A stretch of DNA of 64,000 bases, taken from Streptomyces longwoodensis. Its GTDB lineage: Bacteria; Actinomycetota; Actinomycetes; Streptomycetales; Streptomycetaceae. The translations under genes were made by a program, and so were the position numbers. The DNA lies in contig NZ_KQ948556.1 in the NCBI RefSeq assembly GCF_001514125.1, positions 187,648 to 251,647 on the forward strand, given 5' to 3'. Below, piece by piece: positions 26,752-35,757 of this stretch; the first letter of the stretch is position 1, and each line of letters begins with the position of its first letter. The notes below the pieces were generated by a model, which did not search any database, was not told the origin of the DNA, and saw nothing but the letters and a program-made list of their open reading frames with translations.

Positions 26752-29649
26752 ATGCGAGCACCGGTGCAGAAAACGCGGCCTCGGCGCACAGGCAGGCAGC
26801 CGGCCCCCGAGGGGCAGGCGCAGACCCCCGTCGGCAAGGGCCGTCCGACCCACGTGCGCAACCGCCTGATCGTCGCGGTGGCCGTGGTGGCCGCCGCCGT
26901 CGTCGGCGCGGGCGCCCCCTCGGTCCTCGCCGCCTCCGGGCAGCTGAAGGACTCCCAGGACCTGGTGACCCTGGCCGAGCAGACCGAGGACGCCCTCGCG
27001 CTCGCCCAGTCGCTCGCCGACGAACGCGACGAGGTGACCTCCTACCTCGCGGCCGGACGCCCCAAGTCCGCGGCGCCGTCGGAGCAGAGCAGCGCCCGCG
27101 TGGACCGCCAGGTCGACGACCTGCGCGCCGACAGCGACACCCCGGCGGACCTGCGCGAGGACCTCGACGGCATCGCCGCCGTGCGCCGCGCGGCCCTCAC
27201 CGGCCAGAGCACCGCCCTCCAGGCGCACCAGGCGTACTCGGCCGCCATCAGCGAACTGCACCGGCTCGCCCAGGACCTGGCCGAGCAGACGCCCTCCCGG
27301 GCGGGCTCCGGCGCGTACGCGCTCGCCGAGCTGGACACCGCCGTGCAGCAGGCGTCCGCCGCCCGCGGGCTGCTGCTCGCCGCCCTGAACGTGCCCTCGT
27401 CCACGGAGAGGGTGTACGACCCCGCCACCGGCGGCACCAGCACCTCCCGGACGTCCTCCAAGGCCGACGGCAAGCAGCGCGACGCGCTCACCGCCGCCGC
27501 CCAGCAGGCCCGGCTGCGCTCCGACGCGGCCCTCGCCGACTTCCACGCCATCGCGCCCAGGGCGGCGGTCGACACCTTCGACACCACCGTCACCGGCGGC
27601 GAGGTGGAGTCCGCCGAGAAGTACCTCGCCACCCTCACCGACCAGCCCGAGCTGAGCGACGACGACCTCGGCACCGGCACCGAGAAGCTGGACGCGGCGC
27701 TGTCCGCCCGCATCGACCTGATGCGCGGGGTGGAGTCCTCCCTCTACGACCGCCGCACCAAGGACCTCGCGGCGCTGCGGGACGACGACGTCACCGCGCT
27801 GGAGATCCGCGTCGCCGTCCTCGGCGTGCTGATGCTGGTCGCGGTCGGCGTCGCCACCGCCATGGCCCGCAGCCTGACCCGCCCGCTCTCGGCCGTCCGG
27901 CGCGGCGCGGCACGGCTGGCCGAGGCGGAGGACCCGACGGCGCAGGAGCCGGTGAAGTTCACCGGCCGCAACGACGAGTTCGCCCAGGTCGTCCGCTCCG
28001 TCAACGCCCTGCACGCGCACGCCGTCACCCTGCACGAGCGCATCGCCACCCTGGAGGCCGACCGCAAGCACCTGGTCGGGCAGCGGCAGAAGATGGCCGA
28101 CGCCCGCGAGGACCTGCGCGCCGAACTCGCCGACTCCGCCGCCCAGCTGGAGCGGCTGCGCACCAGCATCGGCGGCACCTTCGTCAACCTCGCGCTGCGC
28201 ACCCTCGGCCTGGTGGAGCGCCAGCTGTCGGTCATCGAGGGCCTGGAGGAGCGCGAGCAGGACCCCGAGCGACTGGCCACGCTGTTCAAGCTCGACCACT
28301 TCGCCACGGTCATGCGCCGGCACAGCGAGAACCTCCTGGTGCTGGCCGGCACCGAGCACGTCCAGCAGCACCCGGGTCCGGTGCCGCTGGTGGACGTGGT
28401 CCGCGCCGCGGTCAGCGAGATCGAGCGCTACGAACGCGTCCGCATCGCCGCCCTGCCCCCGCACGCCCACCTGGTCGGCTTCGCCGCGGACGACCTGAGC
28501 CACCTGCTCGCCGAACTCCTGGAGAACGCCAGCTCGTTCTCGCCGCCGGACCTGCCCGTCGAGGTCTCCGGCTGGCTCCTGGAGAACGGCGAGGTGATGC
28601 TCTCCGTCCAGGACGAGGGCATCGGCATGACCGAGGAGCGCCTGACCCGCCTCAACGCCCGCCTGTCCGCCTTCGACCCGGAGTCGCCGTACGACCAGGA
28701 GGGCGAGGAGGGCCTCGGCCTCGGGCTGTACGTCGTGGCCCGCCTCGCGCACCGGCACGGGGTGCGGGTGCAGCTGCGCGACCAGAAACAGGGCGGCATC
28801 GCGGCGGTCGTCGTCCTGCCCACCGGACTGCTCGCCACCGCCCCGGCGGCCGCGGTGCCGCCGGCCGCGCACAGTGCGTCCGGCACCCAGACGTTCTCCC
28901 TGCCCGGCGCCGACGCGGAGGCCAACTCCAACGTCCTGCACGGCCGGACCCACACCGACCCCCTGGTGGCCCTGGCCGAGAAGGCGACCCGCGACGCCCC
29001 CGTGAAGCCGAAGGAGGCCCCGGCCGAGACCACGATGGAACTCCTGCTCCCGGGCGCGCCCGAGGACGCCGAGGCCGGGCACGAGACCGAGCAGGAGAGC
29101 CGGACGGGCACCGGGCAGGAGACCCAGTCGGGCACCGGGCAGGAGACCGAGCGGGGGGCCGGGCCGGACACCGACGCGGCGCCCGACCGGGAGCCCGACG
29201 CGGGCCACCGCACCGCGCGGGCCCCGGAGTCCGGGGCGGCGGAGCACCCGCACGCGGATTCCTCGCATGCCACGGACCCCGCACCCGCCGGCGCCGCGGG
29301 CGACACCGAGGGCGACACCGGGGCGGAGACCACGGCCGGGGACGAGCACGGCCGCACCGCCGACGGAGCGCCCGAGGAGGACGACCCCGTCACCGCCAAG
29401 GGACTGCCCAAGCGCACCCCCCGGATCACCGCCCCGGCCCAGGCCCCGCGCCAGCGCACCGCGTCCGTCGACGCCGACGCCCTGCGCCGCAGACTCGGCG
29501 GCTTCCGCACGGGCGCGCAGGCCGGTTACCGGGACGCCGAGGCCGAACTCACGGAACGCACCGACCGCGCCGGTGCGGCCGACGGGGCCGGCCGGGCCGT
29601 ACACGCCGAGGACACCACGGGGGGAACAGTCGAGGAGGCAAGCAGTTGA
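26752..29649 (+). CDS. cvnA: Conservon sensor kinase with NIT-like domain (CvnA type)
   Basis: A 965-residue membrane protein. TM1 is at about residues 38-60 and an extracytoplasmic nitrate-sensor-like helical domain spans about 65-345. TM2 is near 350-370 (VAVLGVLMLVAVGVA), followed by HAMP and a HATPase domain with LLENASSFSPP, VQDEGIGM and GLGLGLYVVARLA. There is no classical H-box of the HELRTP kind, as in conservon kinases. The last 250 residues are acidic and low-complexity with TGTGQET repeats. It heads the cvnABCD operon; its stop overlaps the TTG of the next gene. The start at 26752 has a weak ribosome site, so starts at 26764 or farther in are possible. Confidence 0.9.
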   Translation: MRAPVQKTRPRRTGRQPAPEGQAQTPVGKGRPTHVRNRLIVAVAVVAAAVVGAGAPSVLAASGQLKDSQDLVTLAEQTEDALALAQSLADERDEVTSYLAAGRPKSAAPSEQSSARVDRQVDDLRADSDTPADLREDLDGIAAVRRAALTGQSTALQAHQAYSAAISELHRLAQDLAEQTPSRAGSGAYALAELDTAVQQASAARGLLLAALNVPSSTERVYDPATGGTSTSRTSSKADGKQRDALTAAAQQARLRSDAALADFHAIAPRAAVDTFDTTVTGGEVESAEKYLATLTDQPELSDDDLGTGTEKLDAALSARIDLMRGVESSLYDRRTKDLAALRDDDVTALEIRVAVLGVLMLVAVGVATAMARSLTRPLSAVRRGAARLAEAEDPTAQEPVKFTGRNDEFAQVVRSVNALHAHAVTLHERIATLEADRKHLVGQRQKMADAREDLRAELADSAAQLERLRTSIGGTFVNLALRTLGLVERQLSVIEGLEEREQDPERLATLFKLDHFATVMRRHSENLLVLAGTEHVQQHPGPVPLVDVVRAAVSEIERYERVRIAALPPHAHLVGFAADDLSHLLAELLENASSFSPPDLPVEVSGWLLENGEVMLSVQDEGIGMTEERLTRLNARLSAFDPESPYDQEGEEGLGLGLYVVARLAHRHGVRVQLRDQKQGGIAAVVVLPTGLLATAPAAAVPPAAHSASGTQTFSLPGADAEANSNVLHGRTHTDPLVALAEKATRDAPVKPKEAPAETTMELLLPGAPEDAEAGHETEQESRTGTGQETQSGTGQETERGAGPDTDAAPDREPDAGHRTARAPESGAAEHPHADSSHATDPAPAGAAGDTEGDTGAETTAGDEHGRTADGAPEEDDPVTAKGLPKRTPRITAPAQAPRQRTASVDADALRRRLGGFRTGAQAGYRDAEAELTERTDRAGAADGAGRAVHAEDTTGGTVEEASS

Positions 29650-30149
29650 CCGCGCCCAGTACCTTCGGACTGAGCAGTGAAGCACGCAATCTGCACTGGC
29701 TGTTGACCAATCTCGTCGAGGAGGTGCCGGGCATCCAGTCGGTCGCGGTGGTCTCCTCCGACGGCCTGCTCCTGCTCTCCTCGGACCCGGGTCGCAACGA
29801 GGAGGCCCGCGAGGCCCGCACGGCGAAACCCGCCGGCCCGCGCGGCTCCGCCGCCGACCTGGCCACGATCGTCTCGGGCATCGGCAGCCTGACCGTCGGC
29901 GCCGCCAAGCTCATGGAGTTCGGCGGGGTCAAGCACACGATGGTCGCGATGGACGAGGGCAGCCTGTTCGTCATGTCGATCAGCGACGGGTCCCTGCTCG
30001 GCGTCCACGGCTCCGCGGACTGCGACATGAGCGTGGTGGCGTACCACATGGCGCTGTTCGTGGGCCGCGCCGGCCACGTGCTGACGCCCGAACTGCGCAG
30101 CGAGCTGCGCCAGTCCCTGCAGTCCGAGTCGGCGGGGAGCACCCGATGA
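29646..30149 (+). CDS. cvnB: Roadblock/LC7 protein (CvnB type)
   Basis: A 167-residue roadblock-fold protein: FGLSSEARNLHWLLTNLVEEVPGIQSVAVVSSDGLLL is the standard conservon CvnB opening (given here in two parts: residues 6-20 and onward). The rare TTG start at 29646 overlaps the kinase stop (TTGA) and follows GAGGAGG. Such proteins act as regulators of the small GTPase CvnD at the membrane. It ends overlapping the DUF742 gene by 4 nt (ATGA). Confidence 0.93.
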   Translation: MTAPSTFGLSSEARNLHWLLTNLVEEVPGIQSVAVVSSDGLLLLSSDPGRNEEAREARTAKPAGPRGSAADLATIVSGIGSLTVGAAKLMEFGGVKHTMVAMDEGSLFVMSISDGSLLGVHGSADCDMSVVAYHMALFVGRAGHVLTPELRSELRQSLQSESAGSTR

Positions 30150-30577
30150 CCGCGCAGCCCACCCCGCCGCAGGGCGGCAGGAACCAGCTCCCGGTCCGCG
30201 GCGGCGACCGCAAGCCCGCCCGGGTGCGCCCCTACTCGCTCACCGGCGGCCGCACCCGCTTCGGCCACGTCCTGCTGGTGGAGACGTTCGTGGCGGCCCT
30301 GGAGGCCCCCGAGGAGCGCAAGGAACTGACGAACGGCTCGCTGCGCACGACGGTCATGCCGGAGATGCGGGCCATCGTCGAACTGTGCCGCCGCATGCGG
30401 ACGGTGGCCGAGATCGCCGCGCTGCTGAAGATGCCGCTCGGCGTGGTCCGGGTGCTGCTCAGCGACCTCGCGGACCAGGGAAAGATCAGGGTGTACGGCA
30501 CGGGAACCGGTCACGGCACGGGCCGGCCGGACCGGGCCCTGCTGGAAAGGGTGCTGAGTGGACTCCGTCGTCTCTGA
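30146..30577 (+). CDS. cvnC: DUF742 protein (CvnC type)
   Basis: A 143-residue protein with the DUF742 signature VRPYSLTGGRT near the start and a winged-helix-like MRTVAEIAALLKMPLGVVRVLLSDLADQGKI. CvnC proteins form part of the conservon membrane complex with CvnA, B and D. Both ends overlap neighbours (ATGA with cvnB, 20 nt with cvnD), so expression is coupled. Confidence 0.93.
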   Translation: MTAQPTPPQGGRNQLPVRGGDRKPARVRPYSLTGGRTRFGHVLLVETFVAALEAPEERKELTNGSLRTTVMPEMRAIVELCRRMRTVAEIAALLKMPLGVVRVLLSDLADQGKIRVYGTGTGHGTGRPDRALLERVLSGLRRL

Positions 30578-31205
30578 CGCCGCTCGCGGCGTCTCCCCGC
30601 GCGTCGAGGTCGTGGAGCCCGACGAGAACCTGATGGCCTGGGAGACGGACCGGACCCGCGCCCCCATCGCCACCAAGATCGTCGTGGCCGGTGGCTTCGG
30701 CGTCGGCAAGACCACGCTGGTCACCGCCGTCTCGGAGATCACGCCCCTCCAGACGGAGGCGCTGATGACCGAGGCGAGCGAGGACCACGACGACCTCACC
30801 GCCACGCCGCAGAAGCTGACCACCACGGTGGCCATGGACTTCGGCCGCATCACCCTCGACGACGACCTGGTGCTCTACCTGTTCGGCACGCCGGGCCAGC
30901 AGCGGTTCTGGTTCATGTGGGACGACCTGGTGCGCGGCGCGATCGGCGCGGTCGTGATGGCCGACACCCGGCGGCTGAAGGACTGCTTCCCGGCGCTCGA
31001 CTACTTCGAGAGCTGCGGCCTGCCCTACGTCGTCGCGGTCAACCACTTCGACGGCAGTGAGCTCTTCGAGCCGGAGGACGTGCGCGAGGCCCTGACGATC
31101 CCCGCGCACATACCTGTCATGATCATGGATGCGCGGCGCCGGATCTCGGTGATCGAGACCCTCCTGGCCCTCGTCGGCCACGCGCTCGACGAAACCCCCG
31201 AGTAG
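30558..31205 (+). CDS. cvnD: Conservon GTPase (CvnD type)
   Basis: A 215-residue small GTPase with P-loop GGFGVGKTT, the G3 motif as FGTPGQQRFWF, and G4 as NHFD. It starts at a GTG inside the end of cvnC. The heterotrimeric-like conservon complex is thought to signal in development and secondary metabolism in Streptomyces. The flavoprotein gene follows 15 nt later and is probably in the same operon. Confidence 0.95.
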   Translation: MDSVVSDAARGVSPRVEVVEPDENLMAWETDRTRAPIATKIVVAGGFGVGKTTLVTAVSEITPLQTEALMTEASEDHDDLTATPQKLTTTVAMDFGRITLDDDLVLYLFGTPGQQRFWFMWDDLVRGAIGAVVMADTRRLKDCFPALDYFESCGLPYVVAVNHFDGSELFEPEDVREALTIPAHIPVMIMDARRRISVIETLLALVGHALDETPE

Positions 31206-31220
31206 GAGACAACACCCCGC

Positions 31221-32477
31221 ATGCGGAAGATACTCGTCGTCGGAGCCGGCCAGTCCGGACTCCAGATAGCCCTCGGCCTCCAGTCGCACGGGTACGAGGT
31301 CACCCTGATGTCCAACCGGACCGCGGACGAGATCCGCTCCGGCCGGGTGATGTCGACGCAGTGCATGTTCGACACCGCGCTCCAGCACGAGCGCGACCTC
31401 CAGCTGAACTTCTGGGAGTCCCAGGCCCCGAAGATCGAGGGCCTCGGCGTGTCCGTGGCCGCCCCCGGCTCGCACGACCCCGGCCCCACCCAGCGCGCGA
31501 TCGACTGGGTCGGCGAACTGGACGGCTACGCGCAGTCCGTCGACCAGCGGGTGAAGATGGCGGGCTGGATGGACACCTTCGCCCAGCGCGGCGGCCAGCT
31601 GGTGATCCACGGCGCGGCCGTCTCCGACCTCGACTACTTCTCCCGCACCTACGACCTCGTGCTGGTCTCGGCCGGCAAGGGCGAGCTGGTGTCGATGTTC
31701 GCCCGCGACCCCGAGCGCTCCCCGTACAGCGAGCCGCAGCGGGCCCTCGCGGTGGCCTACGTGCACGGCCTGGGCCCGCGCCCGGAGCACCCGGACATGG
31801 ACGCCGTGCGCTGCAACCTGGTGCCGGGCGTCGGCGAGCTGTTCGTGATGCCGACCCTCACGCTCTCCGGCCGGGCGGACATCCTGTTCTGGGAGGGCAT
31901 CCCGGGCGGCCCGCTGGACGTGTTCAAGGGCGTCAAGGACCCCGGGGAGCACCTCGCCCTCACGCTGGAGCTGATGGAGAAGTTCACGCCCTGGGAGTAC
32001 GCGCGGGCCACCAAGGTCGAACTGACCGACGCGGGCGGCACGCTGTCCGGCCGCTACGCCCCGACCGTGCGCAACCCGATCGGCCGGCTGCCCGGCGGCG
32101 GCCTGGTCCTCGGCGTCGCGGACGTGGTCGTCGCCAACGACCCGATCACCGGCCAGGGCTCCAACTCGGCGTCCAAGTGCGCCGCCACCTACCTCGCCTC
32201 GATCCTCGAGCACGGCGAGAAGGAGTTCGACGAGACCTGGATGCGGGCCACCTTCGACCGCTACTGGGACACCGCCCAGCACGTCACCAAGTGGACCAAC
32301 GCGATGCTCGCCCCGCCGCCGGAGCACATCGTGAACCTCCTCGGCGCCGCCGGCCAGCTCCCCCCGGTCGCCCACCGCATCGCCAACGCCTTCAACGACC
32401 CGGCCGACTTCGAGAACTTCTTCTACGAGCCGGAGAAGACCTCGGCCTACCTGGCGTCGGTGTCCGGGGCCGCCTGA
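31221..32477 (+). CDS. Styrene/indole monooxygenase-like FAD flavoprotein
   Basis: A 418-residue FAD-binding protein with the dinucleotide motif VVGAGQSGLQIALGL at the N-terminus and the styrene monooxygenase pattern SNRTADEIRSGRV and the later GVADVVVANDPITGQGSNSA. StyA-type enzymes epoxidise styrene or indole using FADH2 from a separate reductase. No reductase gene is next to it here. It lies 15 nt after cvnD, so it is likely an output or accessory gene of the conservon operon. Its last 31 nt overlap the end of the convergent OYE gene. Confidence 0.82.
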   Translation: MRKILVVGAGQSGLQIALGLQSHGYEVTLMSNRTADEIRSGRVMSTQCMFDTALQHERDLQLNFWESQAPKIEGLGVSVAAPGSHDPGPTQRAIDWVGELDGYAQSVDQRVKMAGWMDTFAQRGGQLVIHGAAVSDLDYFSRTYDLVLVSAGKGELVSMFARDPERSPYSEPQRALAVAYVHGLGPRPEHPDMDAVRCNLVPGVGELFVMPTLTLSGRADILFWEGIPGGPLDVFKGVKDPGEHLALTLELMEKFTPWEYARATKVELTDAGGTLSGRYAPTVRNPIGRLPGGGLVLGVADVVVANDPITGQGSNSASKCAATYLASILEHGEKEFDETWMRATFDRYWDTAQHVTKWTNAMLAPPPEHIVNLLGAAGQLPPVAHRIANAFNDPADFENFFYEPEKTSAYLASVSGAA

Positions 32478-33574
32478 CGGGACGGGGACCCGGCCGGCAG
32501 CGCCGGGTAGTCCGTGTAGCCCTCCTCGCCGCCCGTGTACATCAGGTACGCCTCCCTGACCGCGTTCAGGGGGGCGCCGGTGCGGAGCCGGGTCACCAGG
32601 TCCGGGTTGGCGAGGAAGGAGCGGCCCAGGGCGACCAGGTCGGCGCCCGCCGCGAGGAGCCGTTCGCTCGCGGGCAGGGGCGGCTCGTCCAGGGCCAGCC
32701 GCGGGTTGGCGACCAGGGCGCCCGGCCACAGGCGGCGCAGCTCGGCGAACAGCGGCACGTCGGGGTCGGCGTACCCGAGGTGCAGGTAGGCCAGTCCGCT
32801 GTCCGCCAGGGCCTCCACGAGCGTCGGGTAGAGGAGCGCCGTGTCGCCCTCCGCGATGCCGTTGACGGTGTTGCCGGGGGAGACGCGCAGGCCCACCCGC
32901 TCGGGCCCGATCGCGTCGGCGACGGCCTCCACCACCTCCACCACGAACCGGATGCGCGCGGTGACCGGCCCGCCGTAGGCGTCGGTGCGGCGGTTGGTGT
33001 TCTCCGCCAGGAACTGGTGCAGCAGGTGCCCGTTGGCCGAGTGGACCTCCACGCCCTCGAAGCCCGCGTCCAGCGCGTTGCGGGCGGCGCGAGCGAAGTC
33101 GGCGGCGGTCGCGCGGATGTCGGCGGCGCTCATCTCGCGCGGCACGACGGAGGCCTGCCGCCCGCTCGGGGTGTGCAGCGTCTCGGGCAGCGGCACCGGT
33201 GACGGGGCGACGGGCGTCAGTCCGCTGGTCTCGGGGTGCCCGACCCGCCCGCCGTGCTGGAGCTGCAGCACCATCCGCCCGCCGGCCGCGCGCACCGCGT
33301 CGGTGACGCGCCGCCATCCGGCCACCTGCGCGGCGGTGTGGATGCCGGGGATGTGCGGGTACGTCTGCCCGACCGCGTTGGGCGTCGCGGCCTCGGCGAT
33401 GATCAGTCCGGCGGAGGCGCGCTGCGCGTAGTAGGTGCTCATGACGGCCGAGGGCACGCCGTCCGCCTCCGCGCGGTTGCGGGTCAGCGGGGCCATCACC
33501 AGCCGGTTGGGCAGCTCCAGCGGGCCGAGCCGGGCCGGCCGGAAGAGGGCGGATTCCGTGGTCGTGTGCGTCAT
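32447..33574 (-). CDS. Old yellow enzyme family NADH:flavin oxidoreductase / alkene reductase
   Basis: A 375-residue FMN TIM-barrel enzyme that reduces activated C=C bonds. Family marks are LPNRLVMAPLTRNRA, QLQHGGRVGH, the active-site pair in GVEVHSANGHLLHQFL, NRRTDAYGG, and GRSFLANPDLV. Residue patterns fit the NemA/xenobiotic reductase type. It is divergent from a MerR gene. Its ATG at 33574 lies only about seven bases from a candidate -10 box, so the mRNA may be leaderless. Confidence 0.93.
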   Translation of the reverse strand: MTHTTTESALFRPARLGPLELPNRLVMAPLTRNRAEADGVPSAVMSTYYAQRASAGLIIAEAATPNAVGQTYPHIPGIHTAAQVAGWRRVTDAVRAAGGRMVLQLQHGGRVGHPETSGLTPVAPSPVPLPETLHTPSGRQASVVPREMSAADIRATAADFARAARNALDAGFEGVEVHSANGHLLHQFLAENTNRRTDAYGGPVTARIRFVVEVVEAVADAIGPERVGLRVSPGNTVNGIAEGDTALLYPTLVEALADSGLAYLHLGYADPDVPLFAELRRLWPGALVANPRLALDEPPLPASERLLAAGADLVALGRSFLANPDLVTRLRTGAPLNAVREAYLMYTGGEEGYTDYPALPAGSPSRQAAPDTDAR

Positions 33575-33580
33575 GGCCGT

Positions 33581-33612
33581 ACCGTAGAAGCTGACACCGG
33601 TGTGAGGATCAA
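33581..33612 (-). promoter_or_regulatory. MerR-type promoter/operator of the OYE gene
   Basis: On the minus strand, TTGATC (-35) and TACGGT (-10) are separated by 20 bp. The spacer carries the dyad ACACCGGTGT at its centre. An overlong spacer with a dyad is the hallmark of promoters untwisted by MerR-family activators. Transcription would start about at the OYE ATG. The divergent MerR gene starts 40 bp away. Confidence 0.6.
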
Positions 33613-33651
33613 GCCCGGACCGGCGGTACGGCAGCGGACGGGGTGGGGGCC

Positions 33652-34071
33652 ATGCGGATCGGTGAACTCGCGCGGCGCAGCGGCGTGTCCGAGCGTTCCC
33701 TGCGCTACTACGAGCAGCAGGGCCTGCTCTCCGCCGAGCGCACGCCCGGCGGGCACCGCGCGTACGGCGAGTGGGCGGTGGACCGCGTGGTGCGGATCCA
33801 GACCCTGTACGCGGCCGGCCTGAACAGCCGGACCATCGCCCGGCTGCTGCCGTGCATGCGGGACGCCGACGGCGGCCCCAACGAGCGCGCCGACGGCAAG
33901 CTGGTCGAGGAACTCCTCGCGGAACGCGCCCGCATCGACCGCGTCATGGCCGACCTGGCCCGCTCCCGCGAGGTCCTCGACGAGGCGATCGACACGGCGG
34001 CGACGGGACTGCGCTCCCACCCGGGCCCGACGACGGGGCGCCCCCCGCACCCGGCCTCGGCCACGGACTGA
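33652..34071 (+). CDS. MerR-family transcriptional regulator
   Basis: A 139-residue regulator with N-terminal helix-turn-helix MRIGELARRSGVSERSLRYYEQQGLL, wing RTPGGHRAYGEWAVDRV, and a C-terminal dimerisation coiled coil (LVEELLAERARIDRVMADL). There is no obvious metal-binding Cys cluster, so a small-molecule or thiol signal is more likely. ATG at 33652 has GGGTGGGGG before it; a GTG 3 codons upstream is possible. It is divergent from the OYE gene that it probably controls. Confidence 0.9.
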   Translation: MRIGELARRSGVSERSLRYYEQQGLLSAERTPGGHRAYGEWAVDRVVRIQTLYAAGLNSRTIARLLPCMRDADGGPNERADGKLVEELLAERARIDRVMADLARSREVLDEAIDTAATGLRSHPGPTTGRPPHPASATD

Positions 34072-34193
34072 ACCCCTGCCGAAGCTCGGCTCGCACCGGA
34101 CGCGGCTGCCAGGGCGTAGGGGACTCCCCGCGGGCCACGGCGGGCTCCACGGCGGCTCCCGATCCGGCCGCCGCCGCGGACGCCCGTCTCCTC

Positions 34194-35333
34194 CTACTCC
34201 GGCACCGCGGCCGACGCGTAGCCCTCGTCACCGCCGGTCGGCGTGGCCGCGGGGAGCTTCGGCGGGGTGTAGTGGGGGAGGGGCCTGGCGTGCGGGTCGG
34301 GGCGTACGGCGCCGAGGACCGGGTTGGCCGCGAGCGGGGAGACCTTCACCCGGGCGCCGGGGCGGGGCGCCTGCACCACCAGGCCGTCGCCGAGGTACAG
34401 CGCCACGTGCGTGGCCTCGGGGAAGTACACCACCAGGTCGCCGGGCCGCAGCGCGTCCAGCGGGACGCGGGGCAGCTTCGCCCACTGCTCCTGGCTGGTG
34501 CGCGGGATCGGCGTCCCGGCCCGGTCCCAGGCCCACGAGGTCAGCCCCGAGCAGTCGTACGAGCGCGGCCCCTCGGCACCCCACTGGTACGGCTTGCCGA
34601 GCTGGCGGACCGCGTTGCGCACCGCGCGTTCGCCCTCGGCGGTCGGCTTGCCGTCGTCCTCGCCGAGCGCACCGGAGTCCTCCAGCTCGCGCTGCCGCTC
34701 GTCGGTCCCGGTGCGCTCCAGCTCCGCCACCGCGTGCAGCTGCTCCGCGCTGAGCGAGGCGACCATCTCCTCGACGTCGGCGAGCCGCCGGCGCACGTCG
34801 TCGCGCTCCTTCTTCCGCCGTTCGGTGAGGGTGATCCGCGCGTCGAGGGCGGCGCGGGCCTTGCGGGTCAGCTCGTCGCGGCGGCGCTCGTCACCGGCCA
34901 GCCGGGCCGTCGTACCGGCCCGTTCGCGGGCGACCTGGTCGATCACGTGGCCCTGGTCGACGGCGTGCTGCGGGTCGCGCGCGAGCAGCAGCCGCAGGTA
35001 GGGCGAGAGGTCGCTGCTGGACTGGTACTGGCGGCGGGCGAGCCGGCCGGCCGCGCTGCGGCTGTCGTCCAACGCGAGCCGCGCCCTCGTCAGTTGATCG
35101 TCCAGCCGGGCCACCTCGGCGCGCTTGCGCCGCAGTTGCTCCTCGGTGGCGTTGTAGGCCTCGGTGGCCCGTTCGGCGTCCCGGTACAGCTTCTGAAGGT
35201 CCGTCAGCAGCTCGGCCACGGACGGCTCCGCGGACCCGTCCGGCTCCGGTACGGCGACGGCGGCCCCGGGGAGCAGGGCGACCTGCGTGGCGAGCGCCGC
35301 CGTACAGACCAGGCGCAGCAGCCTTCCTGACAC
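34194..35333 (-). CDS. Secreted NlpC/P60 peptidoglycan endopeptidase
   Basis: A 379-residue exported cell-wall hydrolase. A signal peptide (residues 1-28, CTAALATQVALLPGAAVA) is followed by a coiled coil of about 200 residues (VARLDDQLTRARLALDD and KERDDVRRRLADVEEM). The C-terminal NlpC/P60 domain has catalytic C261 in YDCSGLTSWAW and H309 in ATHVALYLG. The coiled-coil plus NlpC arrangement is that of RipA-like hydrolases that cleave stem peptides. GTG 35333 with GGAGGTGA directly upstream is chosen over a start 11 codons earlier. Confidence 0.93.
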   Translation of the reverse strand: MSGRLLRLVCTAALATQVALLPGAAVAVPEPDGSAEPSVAELLTDLQKLYRDAERATEAYNATEEQLRRKRAEVARLDDQLTRARLALDDSRSAAGRLARRQYQSSSDLSPYLRLLLARDPQHAVDQGHVIDQVARERAGTTARLAGDERRRDELTRKARAALDARITLTERRKKERDDVRRRLADVEEMVASLSAEQLHAVAELERTGTDERQRELEDSGALGEDDGKPTAEGERAVRNAVRQLGKPYQWGAEGPRSYDCSGLTSWAWDRAGTPIPRTSQEQWAKLPRVPLDALRPGDLVVYFPEATHVALYLGDGLVVQAPRPGARVKVSPLAANPVLGAVRPDPHARPLPHYTPPKLPAATPTGGDEGYASAAVPE

Positions 35334-35437
35334 GTCATCACCTCCGCGCCGGGGTGGCCCCTCCACCCCGCACGGCGAGCATCACCACGCTCCGGCCCGT
35401 CCCGCGCGCCGAGTGTGCGCGGTTCGGCGCAACCGGG

Positions 35438-35743
35438 TCACCCGTGCGGGTCGTCCGGCTTGCCGTCCGGCGTGGCAGCGGGCTTCGACCAGGGCCAGCG
35501 CACCCGGTGGCCGCGGGTGTCGCCGGAGGGGTCGAAGGCGTACTTCCAGCCGCGCGGCAGGCCGAGCCGCTTGCTGTGCCCGCGCGGCTCGCGCCGGTAG
35601 ACCAGCACGGTCGGCGGCCCGCCCGCCGCGTCGGGCACGGGGATGCGGTAGGTCTTCGGCGGCTGGCCGGTGGGGCCGACCAGCACGGGCAGGACGCGCC
35701 CGTCCATGGGGCCGCCCTCGAAGGGGGTGTCTTCGCTCTTCAC
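35438..35743 (-). CDS. Small conserved-type hypothetical protein
   Basis: A 101-residue protein: MKSEDTPFEGGPMDGRVLPV followed by a Pro-rich strand region and a C-terminus with YAFDPSGDTRGHRVRWPW. It has no signal peptide or membrane segment. I do not recognise the family. Codon bias is normal for the neighbours and it lies between the NlpC and TetR genes on the same strand. Confidence 0.6.
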   Translation of the reverse strand: MKSEDTPFEGGPMDGRVLPVLVGPTGQPPKTYRIPVPDAAGGPPTVLVYRREPRGHSKRLGLPRGWKYAFDPSGDTRGHRVRWPWSKPAATPDGKPDDPHG

Positions 35744-35757
35744 GCCACCAGTGTCGA

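Noticed and set aside
26238..29645. Long plus-strand frame leading into the roadblock gene
   Set aside because: Only the part from the TTG at 29646 is conserved; the upstream part is a shadow of the conservon kinase.
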